From NCBI GenBank assembly GCA_026125625.1, contig JAHCKU010000046.1, forward strand, positions 1 to 13,089: a DNA stretch of 13,089 bases, in the 5' to 3' direction. Numbering within the stretch: the first letter of the stretch is position 1; each line of letters starts with the position of its first letter. Made by a program: the position numbers and the translations under genes. The stretch is from Burkholderiales bacterium. Lineage in GTDB: Bacteria > Pseudomonadota > Gammaproteobacteria > Burkholderiales > SHXO01. Positions 7,632 through 13,089 of the stretch are shown one piece after another. The notes under the pieces are model-generated. The model was not told where the DNA came from. It saw only the letters and a list, made by a program, of their open reading frames with translations, and made no database searches.

Positions 7632-8778
7632 GCACGAGGTCCCTGAAAGCAGCGATCACACGCTCCTGATCATCGTCAGTCATGCGTGTGTACAGAGGCA
7701 GGCTGATACCCCGCTCGTAGAGTTCCTGCGAAACCGGGAAGTCTTCGGCGCGGAGCGAGTAGCGGTCTCGCCAGTAGGGTTGCTGATGCAGGGGAACGTA
7801 GTGCACGCTGGTGCCGATCCCCCGTTGTGCAATCCGCGAGATGAGTTCATCCCTCCCGATCCGCGCGTCGGCTAGAAGGCGAATCACGTAGAGATGCCAG
7901 GCATGGCTATCCCCCTGACGCCTTGGTGGCAAAGCAATGGGCAGATCAGCAAAGGCATCATCGTAGCGGCGCGCCAGGAGTGCACGCCGCTCCCGGAAGC
8001 GATCTGCTTTGCGCAGTTGCTGCAAGCCAATCGCGGCCGCAATGTCCGGCATGTTGTACTTGAATCCGGGCGCCACAACCTGATACCACCACGCAGGCTT
8101 GTCAGAGACGTAACGGTCGAACGCATCACGATCGATCCCGTGCAACCTCATGACGCGCGCCCGACGCGCGATGTCTTCCCGGCGCGTCACCAGCATGCCG
8201 CCTTCACCTGTAGCGATCGTCTTGGTGGCATAAAAACTGAATACCGTACAGTCCGTGCCCAGCGTACCGATCATCTGGCCATTCAGCTTGGTCGGCAGCG
8301 CGTGCGCCGCATCTTCGATGATCGCGAGGCCCTTCTCATGCGCAAGTGCAGTGATTGCTCCCATGTCCGCTGCCAGTCCCGCGTAGTGCACCGGGATGAT
8401 GGCCCGCGTTCGTGTGGTGATCCTGGACGCCATGGAATCGGCATCGATGCAGTATGAGCGCTCGTCGACATCGACGAACACCGGATCGGCTCCCATGTAC
8501 CGCACGACTTCAGCGGTCGCCGTGAAGGTATGCGTCGGAACGATGACTTCATCGCCAGCAGAAATGCCCAATGCTTCGACGGCGAGGTGCAGGCCCGCAG
8601 TTGCCGAGTTGACGGCAATGGCGTGCAGGTCACCAGCCCCGAGAAAGGCCGCGAACTCCGATTCGAATCGCTTTGCCTTGGGGCCTGTCGACAGCCATCC
8701 GGAGCGCAGGGTATCGACAACTTCTTCGATCTCCTCGTCACCGATATCAGGAAGTGCAAATGGAAGGAAACGGCTCAC
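7621..8778 (-). CDS. PLP-dependent sugar aminotransferase, DegT/DnrJ/EryC1/StrS family
   Basis: Family members transfer an amino group, usually from glutamate, to a keto-sugar nucleotide. The 385-residue length is typical. It shows the N-terminal RSGWLSTGPKAKRFE (25-39), VNSATAGLHLAVEALG (57-71) at the cofactor phosphate site, IIEDAAHA (153-160) with the aspartate that pairs with the pyridine nitrogen, the Schiff-base lysine K186 in SFYATKTIATGEGG (181-194), and the C-terminal GIGTSVHYVPLHQQPYW substrate loop. Alongside the WbpM/PglF-like dehydratase it most likely makes a UDP-4-amino-4,6-dideoxy-HexNAc, like PglE or PseC; the exact stereochemistry cannot be read from sequence. The start is a GTG at 8778 with GAGGA 7 nt upstream. 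It follows the methyltransferase gene by 16 nt and overlaps the downstream phosphoglycosyl transferase by 11 bp. The frame is intact. Confidence 0.93.
   Translation of the reverse strand: MSRFLPFALPDIGDEEIEEVVDTLRSGWLSTGPKAKRFESEFAAFLGAGDLHAIAVNSATAGLHLAVEALGISAGDEVIVPTHTFTATAEVVRYMGADPVFVDVDERSYCIDADSMASRITTRTRAIIPVHYAGLAADMGAITALAHEKGLAIIEDAAHALPTKLNGQMIGTLGTDCTVFSFYATKTIATGEGGMLVTRREDIARRARVMRLHGIDRDAFDRYVSDKPAWWYQVVAPGFKYNMPDIAAAIGLQQLRKADRFRERRALLARRYDDAFADLPIALPPRRQGDSHAWHLYVIRLLADARIGRDELISRIAQRGIGTSVHYVPLHQQPYWRDRYSLRAEDFPVSQELYERGISLPLYTRMTDDDQERVIAAFRDLVLGR
7640..7644 (-). promoter_or_regulatory. Ribosome binding site supporting a TTG start
   Basis: AGGGA on the minus strand, 8 nt before the TTG at 7631, inside the end of the aminotransferase gene. 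No in-frame ATG or GTG lies nearby. Confidence 0.5.
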
Positions 8779-8785
8779 TACTTCA

Positions 8786-8790
8786 TCCTC
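8786..8790 (-). promoter_or_regulatory. Ribosome binding site supporting a GTG start of the aminotransferase
   Basis: GAGGA on the minus strand, 7 nt before the GTG at 8778, located in the 16-nt gap after the methyltransferase stop. Confidence 0.6.
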
Positions 8791-8794
8791 AAAT

Positions 8795-9496
8795 CTATCG
8801 CGATGCGGCGTCCGGGGGCTTGCTGATCCAGGCCATCACGTGCGTTCGCATCATGGGCAGCAGGTTCACCAGCCCATACAATGGCGGACAATAGCGCCCC
8901 AGCGGACGCCCAATCGGAGGCGCCAACGTTACCCGGGAATGCCGTAGGCATCCCTCTGGGAAGAGTCGCCGGATCTCTCCGACCGGCACCCCCCTTACAT
9001 CCGGATTCGCGGGATTGTTCCAGGTGAAGTCGTACCAAAGCACCCCTCCTCCCGGCTTGACCATGCGCCACATGTTGTCTGCGATCTGCTGTCGCAGTCG
9101 CCCATCGAGTACCGAGCTGAACAGCATCGAACAGAATACGACATCGAAACTCTCCGACGGCGCGCCATATCTCGAAGCCTCGCTCGCTTCCACGCGGGCT
9201 TCCATGGGCAATCTCGAGCGTGCGATCGCTACACGATCCTCGAGCAGGTCGATACCACTCAGTCTTTTCGGTAGATAGCCCAATTGCATGAAGAAGAGCA
9301 GGCTGGAGCCGACACCACAGCCAATGTCGAGCAGTGACCGCTCTCCCGGCGGCAACATGCCGGCGCGCAATAGTGCCCTTGCGGCACACCATTCGACGCC
9401 GGCGCGCACACGCATCATCCACGGATCCCATGGGTCGTAGCGCTTCGAGCGCCGGGCATAATTGTCGCGAATTTCGCGGATGATATCGCCGGCCAT
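8795..9496 (-). CDS. Class I SAM-dependent methyltransferase, 233 residues
   Basis: A cytoplasmic methyltransferase, probably acting on a sugar of the growing repeat unit; the substrate is not determinable here. The Rossmann SAM-binding motif is SLLDIGCGVGSS (54-65), followed by the acidic strand end SGIDLLEDR (80-88), SFDVVFCSMLFSSVLD (116-131) in the motif II region, and VKPGGGVLWYD (146-156). This is the methyltransferase type 11/12 pattern. The C-terminal part (PPIGRPLGRYCPPLYGLVNLLP) is fairly hydrophobic and may contact a lipid-linked or membrane-bound substrate. It begins 2 nt after the GT2 stop and ends 16 nt before the aminotransferase, so it sits within the same transcript. A GAGG in the end of the GT2 gene, 8 nt from the ATG, is a reasonable Shine-Dalgarno sequence. 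Confidence 0.87.
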   Translation of the reverse strand: MAGDIIREIRDNYARRSKRYDPWDPWMMRVRAGVEWCAARALLRAGMLPPGERSLLDIGCGVGSSLLFFMQLGYLPKRLSGIDLLEDRVAIARSRLPMEARVEASEASRYGAPSESFDVVFCSMLFSSVLDGRLRQQIADNMWRMVKPGGGVLWYDFTWNNPANPDVRGVPVGEIRRLFPEGCLRHSRVTLAPPIGRPLGRYCPPLYGLVNLLPMMRTHVMAWISKPPDAASR

Positions 9497-9498
9497 GA

Positions 9499-10563
9499 TC
9501 AGCGCCTCGCGACGCTGACTGTGGCCCCAGATGGCGAACGGCCCAACAAAGCGTCGAGCAAACCGAAGAGAAAACCAAGGCCATAGCTAACGTGGTAGAT
9601 GAGGAAGATCCCGGGTAACAGCGGAAGCAAGGAGGCTCGTCCCGCGCGAATTGCTGCTTGCAGAGACGCCGCCAACGACAGGACGAGATATGCCAGCGTC
9701 AGTGCGCCCAGCGCCCACCATGCTGCCGGCAGCGCGAATCCCGCAACCGCGAACACGCACGCCATCAACATGGCCGCGATCGGAACAACGTGCCGCCACG
9801 AAGCGGGCTTCCCGTGCTTCCTGATCACCGCGACTTTCCAGTAGCCATACTGGAAGTACTGTCTGAAGAGACCCTTGACGGAATTCCTGGGGGAATACCA
9901 TAGTCGAATCGAGGCGTCCTGCCAGATTCGTCCGCCACTTCTCGCCAGCCGAAGGTTCAACTCGTCATCCTGATTCCGGACCATGGTCTCGTCGAACAGG
10001 CCGATGGCGAGCAGGGTATCTCGCCGCCAGCACCCGAATGGCACCGTATCTACCTCACCCGTGTAGTCGGCGTCATGGAACTTCGCGCCACCTACCGAGA
10101 ACCAGGAACGGAATGCCGCAGCATTGGCTGACTGGAATAGCGTGCCTGATCTCGTGCGGGCTGCACCACCAACGTTGGCTGCTCCCGTGCTTTCCAGCAC
10201 CCGAAGGCATGACGCCAGATAGTCTTTCGCGTAGTGCGTGTGCACGTCCATCCTGACAATGGTATTGCCCCTCGCCGACATGATTGCCCTGTTCAGGCCA
10301 CTCGACACAATTCCCTCAGGGTTCTCGATCAGCTGCAACCGGGGCTCCCGGCTTGCGCGGTCCTGCAATCTGGCCCGGGTCCCGTCATCGCTACGGCCAT
10401 CCGCAATAATGACTTCGTACGTTCCCGGGACTCCCTCCTGGTCCAGCACGCAATCCAGGAACTCATCGATTGCATCGACTTCATTCCTGCAGGGCACGAT
10501 CACGGTAAGGTGGGGCGATCCGGGCCGGGACTCCGTATTGTCCTCTGTCATTGACGTTTGCAT
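9499..10563 (-). CDS. Glycosyltransferase family 2, ExoA-like, with C-terminal membrane segments
   Basis: An inverting GT-A glycosyltransferase anchored in the inner membrane. From the start at 10563 it has 354 residues: VIVPCRNEVDAIDEFL (21-36), ADGRSDDGT (54-62), the DxD-like region VRMDVHTHY (103-111), VPFGCWRRDTLLAIGLFDE (174-192), NQDDELNLRL (197-206) and RQYFQYGYWK (234-243). Hydrophobic helices follow at about 259-281, 283-301 and 312-336. This layout resembles ExoA of succinoglycan synthesis, which adds a glucose to a lipid-linked chain; the sugar used here is unknown. The open frame extends to 10665, but those extra residues are the end of the upstream gene in another frame. A second possible start is at 10551, and neither has a clear Shine-Dalgarno sequence. 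The gap to the corrected end of the GT4 gene is 44 nt. Confidence 0.88.
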   Translation of the reverse strand: MQTSMTEDNTESRPGSPHLTVIVPCRNEVDAIDEFLDCVLDQEGVPGTYEVIIADGRSDDGTRARLQDRASREPRLQLIENPEGIVSSGLNRAIMSARGNTIVRMDVHTHYAKDYLASCLRVLESTGAANVGGAARTRSGTLFQSANAAAFRSWFSVGGAKFHDADYTGEVDTVPFGCWRRDTLLAIGLFDETMVRNQDDELNLRLARSGGRIWQDASIRLWYSPRNSVKGLFRQYFQYGYWKVAVIRKHGKPASWRHVVPIAAMLMACVFAVAGFALPAAWWALGALTLAYLVLSLAASLQAAIRAGRASLLPLLPGIFLIYHVSYGLGFLFGLLDALLGRSPSGATVSVARR

Positions 10564-10607
10564 CCGGATACAGAACTGGGTAGCTCGAGCATTCCTGTGC
10601 GCATGAA

Positions 10608-11881
10608 TTATATCCCACGCGTCTGCTCGCCACCCACTGCCGGCACCGCCCGACGCTCTAACCACGCAGTGAGTTTGTCGCGAGCAATTCTCGAGGCGTC
10701 GAAGTTGGCGAGGATGAACTCGCGACCAGCCTGCCGATCCCTGTCATTCGCCTCGCAATCCGCCGTCGCCTCGACGAGCTTGTTTGCTGCGCCCTTCGCA
10801 GTCGCCCATTCTCACAAATCCAACTTCGTGCCAGCGGCTGCAGGAGTTCCTCGATACCTGGCGATTCGGTCACGACGCAGATGCAACGGCAGGCCATGGC
10901 TTCCTTGACGGCATTCGGCAGGCGCTCCGACGGATTGCGGGACATCAGCAGGAAGAACTCTGCAATCGCCAGTTCCTCATAGACCCGGTCGTGCGGCATG
11001 GCGCCTGCGAACTCGACGCTGTCGCCGACTCCGAGCTGGTCCGCCTGGGCACGCAACGATTCGAGCTCTTCGCCTTCGCCGATGACCTTGAGAGTCAGCC
11101 CAGGGCTCCGACGCTTCGCGAGTGCGAACACGCGCAAGGCATCGTCAACCCCCTTGTTCTTCACCAACCGGGCGATTGTGACAATGCTTCCGGGGCGCTT
11201 GCGAGCGAGTTGCGCGGGTGCAGGCACCTCAGCCAGATCGATCCCGTGAAAAAAGACCTGCAGTCGATCGCTCGCCACGCCCAGGGATCGAATCTGCTCA
11301 ACATTGCACTCGGCCAAGGTCACCAGCGTATCGACTTCATCCGCGAGCCGAATCCCTGGCCCGAAGCGGTACACCAGGTCGAATGCGTAGAGGCCCATCG
11401 AAACGTGGACGTGCCGCAAGTAGCGCCTCGCAAGATAGCCAACAACGGCGGGGTAATGCCCCCAGTAGAGGTAAATGACAGATGGAGGGGAGCGCAGACA
11501 CTCGGCAAAGATCTCGAAGAACCTCGGCAAGAGCAGCACGCAACGACTTGTGAGCCCGGGTGTACCCCTGCCATTCCAGACCACCCAGAGCAGTGTCCTG
11601 CACGCCATGACCGGATGCCGGAGCGCGAAGAGCACGCCGTGCAGATATGAGCTTGATCTTGCGTGCGTTACATCGGCGCGCCTGAGCCTCAACTTCTCCG
11701 CCAGGGCCGCCGACTCCCGGCGCGCGGGCCTGAAAGCCCGTATTCTCAGGCGCGCGCCTGCTCTCTCCAATGCCTTGAATTCAACCGCGGCGAAGGCTTC
11801 GGACGGCAGTGGGAATGCACTGGTGACCACCAGAACGTCGGTTTCCCGGTCGATCATTCCGGATTCGAGCTCAGGTTTCAT
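10608..11881 (-). CDS. Glycosyltransferase family 4 (GT-B), C-terminal frameshift
   Basis: A retaining GT-B glycosyltransferase that should add a sugar from a nucleotide donor in the cytoplasm. The N-terminal domain opens with TDVLVVTSAFPLPSEAFAAVE. The acceptor-side region has YLYWGHYPAVVGYLARR and HVHVSMGLYAFDL, and the donor domain has SIVTIARLVKNKGVDDALRV, LKVIGEGEELESL, VEFAGAMPHDRVYEELAIAE and the E-x7-E motif SERLPNAVKEAMA. The open frame stops at 10658, but the last about 60 residues make no sense. One missing G in the run at 10805-10807 moves reading to ATAKGAANKLVEATAD ... REFILANFDASRIARDKL and a stop at 10608, giving about 424 residues. The ATG at 11881 overlaps the upstream methyltransferase by 11 bp and has GGAAGGG 8 nt before it (11890-11896). 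The catalytic region lies before the break, so a shortened product might still fold. Confidence 0.87.
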
Positions 11882-12821
11882 TCGGCGAGCCCTTCCGCCG
11901 CGCGATGACGGTCAACGCCGCAGTGCGATGATCGTCCGGTGACCAATTGCGGAACGGAATTGGCAAACGCGCCGATGACCGGCTGGGTTGGGCGTAAATC
12001 CTACCCTGCCACATTACTTCGAACCCTGCGGACTCGAGTGCGTCAAGTTGCTGTGTCGGGGAGCACCGGTTCAGCAGATAGGGACGACGCCCCTTGACGA
12101 TGCGCCACAGGCGCTCGGGATACTGCAGGTGGCCATCCCAATCTGGAGTCAGGCAGTGGCTGCGAAAATCGATTGCATGACTTACGATTCCACCGGGCTT
12201 GATGAGCTCCGCCAACCTGAACTGTGTCTCGCGCACATCCACCACGTGCTCAAGCACAGCTTGGGAAAAAACAAGATCCAACTGGCCGCGCCGACCGGCG
12301 ATATGCTGATCCCAAGGCACGCGATAGTTGATTGAAACCTCCGACGATTGCCCCTCCATTGCCAAATTAATCGCGCGCACTCGCCCTTCGTCGAGAGTGA
12401 GACCGAGGTCCTGTTCGGAATACAGACTGGATGGAAATCCGTAACGCTCCAGTTTGGGCTGCATCCGTGGAAACTCGCCATCGTCTGGAATCGACGCCCT
12501 CTGCCTGAACAAGTCAACCAACTGCCCGAAGATCAGCCTGTTTCGCGTTGCGCGCGCGTAGTGCACCACATCAAGCGCCTCCAGATGCGACACACCGGAA
12601 AGCAACGCTGTCAGCCCGATTCCAATCGAATCGCCGGGCCCCAGTTCCGCGATCCGTTCGAATCTCGTCACGCCCGCGTACTTTGCGACAAGGGTTGCAT
12701 GCCGCATCCAGACCGCGTAGCAATAGCGTGCAGTGCTGGTCCCTCCCGTCGCTCCCCGCTCAGGCTTGTATAGCCCGGGAATGTAGGTTGCAGCACCCTT
12801 CATCAACGGCAGCAATTGCAC
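11871..12821 (-). CDS. Class I SAM-dependent methyltransferase, 316 residues
   Basis: Probably methylates a sugar hydroxyl or a terminal group of the polysaccharide; this is inferred from its place between glycosyltransferase genes. It starts with KGAATYIPGLYKPER (8-22) and has the SAM-binding glycine motif RIAELGPGDSIGIGLTALL (56-74). Further on are LEALDVVHYA (80-89), LDLVFSQAVLEHVVDV (181-196), LIKPGGIVSHAIDFR (206-220) and a C-terminal SPTQQLDALESAGFEV (254-269). This layout is common in methyltransferases of surface-polysaccharide loci. The frame extends back to 13016, but that part overlaps the preceding glycosyltransferase. The GTG at 12821, 2 nt after that gene's stop and 6 nt after GGGGGA, is the better start; ATG 12803 has no Shine-Dalgarno sequence. 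The stop overlaps the next start by 11 bp. Confidence 0.85.
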   Translation of the reverse strand: MQLLPLMKGAATYIPGLYKPERGATGGTSTARYCYAVWMRHATLVAKYAGVTRFERIAELGPGDSIGIGLTALLSGVSHLEALDVVHYARATRNRLIFGQLVDLFRQRASIPDDGEFPRMQPKLERYGFPSSLYSEQDLGLTLDEGRVRAINLAMEGQSSEVSINYRVPWDQHIAGRRGQLDLVFSQAVLEHVVDVRETQFRLAELIKPGGIVSHAIDFRSHCLTPDWDGHLQYPERLWRIVKGRRPYLLNRCSPTQQLDALESAGFEVMWQGRIYAQPSRSSARLPIPFRNWSPDDHRTAALTVIARRKGSPNET

Positions 12822-12823
12822 GG

Positions 12824-13089
12824 TCAATCCCCCAGCGTCGTCATGGCATTGCCAACTCCCCGCCGATGCGCTATCGCCCGCGCGATCAGGCGTTCGGAAC
12901 CGGCAATCGCGGACACGGCGGAGAGCTGTTCCGCGACCCGCTGTCGCGCATGCTCTCCGTTCCAGGAGGGCAGGCGGGAAACGGCGTTCGCAATTGCGTC
13001 GGCCAGGGATCGCCAATCCCCGGGTTCAGCCAGCAACGAGTCGTCCATGACGAGCCAGGAAGAATCACCGACGCGCGTCGCGACACACG
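12824..13089 (-). CDS. Glycosyltransferase, C-terminal end (GT4-like), partial
   Basis: Only the last 88 codons are in the window; the gene continues past position 13089. The frame stays open to the edge, so the internal Met at 13048 is not the real start. CVATRVGDSSWLVMDDSLL followed by AEPGDWRSLADAIANAV is the pattern seen at the end of GT4 donor domains (VATxVGDxxxLV ... PPGDxxALAxAI), and the final helix has ARQRVAEQLSAVSAIAGSERL, another usual element. The donor and acceptor cannot be determined. It is followed after 2 nt by the methyltransferase gene, so it is probably the upstream member of the same operon. Confidence 0.82.
   Translation of the reverse strand, partial: CVATRVGDSSWLVMDDSLLAEPGDWRSLADAIANAVSRLPSWNGEHARQRVAEQLSAVSAIAGSERLIARAIAHRRGVGNAMTTLGD
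12828..12833 (-). promoter_or_regulatory. Ribosome binding site supporting a GTG start of the methyltransferase
   Basis: GGGGGA on the minus strand, 6 nt before the GTG at 12821, lying at the very end of the upstream glycosyltransferase gene. It favours GTG 12821 over ATG 12803. Confidence 0.5.

Noticed and set aside
10784..11650. Plus-strand open frame of 288 codons opposite the GT4 gene.
   Set aside because: Antisense shadow; the minus strand carries the GT4 motifs, including E-x7-E.
12822..13016. N-terminal extension of the 316-residue methyltransferase back to 13016.
   Set aside because: It covers the C-terminus of the upstream glycosyltransferase in another frame and shows no methyltransferase features; GTG 12821 has a good ribosome binding site.
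1..13089. CRISPR arrays, tRNA or rRNA genes, transposases or insertion-sequence ends.
   Set aside because: Reading both strands showed no regularly spaced repeats, no RNA gene signatures and no transposase motifs.

Overview
The window is GC-rich, gene-dense DNA from a bacterial surface-polysaccharide (exopolysaccharide, capsule or O-antigen) locus. Gene families and GC-rich codon use suggest a proteobacterium, probably gamma or beta. That taxonomic call is an inference from general character, not from a marker gene.

Layout, left to right. (1) Positions 1-693, minus strand: the N-terminal 231 codons of a mannose-1-phosphate guanylyltransferase (ManC/AlgA type), cut by the window edge. (2) 778-1403, plus strand: a two-gene type II toxin-antitoxin module (Phd/YefM-type antitoxin, PIN/VapC toxin) preceded by a perfect 20-bp palindrome. 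(3) 1400-2726, minus: UDP-glucose 6-dehydrogenase, interrupted by three frame changes. (4) 2937-4887, minus: a WbpM/PglF-type membrane nucleotide-sugar 4,6-dehydratase with one frameshift near its C-terminus. (5) 4888-5326: a non-coding divergent region. (6) 5327-7091, plus: a broken gene for a lipoprotein with cadherin-like (tandem-95-like) repeats followed by a transglutaminase-like domain with its Cys-His-Asp triad readable. (7) 7029-13089, minus: a tightly packed run read from right to left: C-terminal part of a GT4-like glycosyltransferase, SAM methyltransferase, GT4 glycosyltransferase (one frameshift), ExoA-like GT2 glycosyltransferase, second SAM methyltransferase, DegT-family PLP aminotransferase and a small PglC-like phosphoglycosyl transferase. 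Overlaps and short gaps in this run point to one operon.

Working together, ManC would supply GDP-mannose and Ugd UDP-glucuronate. The dehydratase plus aminotransferase would turn UDP-GlcNAc into a UDP-4-amino-4,6-dideoxy sugar, and the small phosphoglycosyl transferase would place a first sugar phosphate on undecaprenyl phosphate. The glycosyltransferases would extend the repeat unit and the methyltransferases would cap or decorate it. No flippase, polymerase or chain-length regulator lies inside the window.

A recurring feature is indels that break reading frames while the protein remains readable in the next frame, several of them in short G, C or A runs. The lipoprotein gene alone has about ten. 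The stretch 7029-10608 shows none. This could be real gene decay, draft-quality sequence, or both, and the sequence alone cannot decide.
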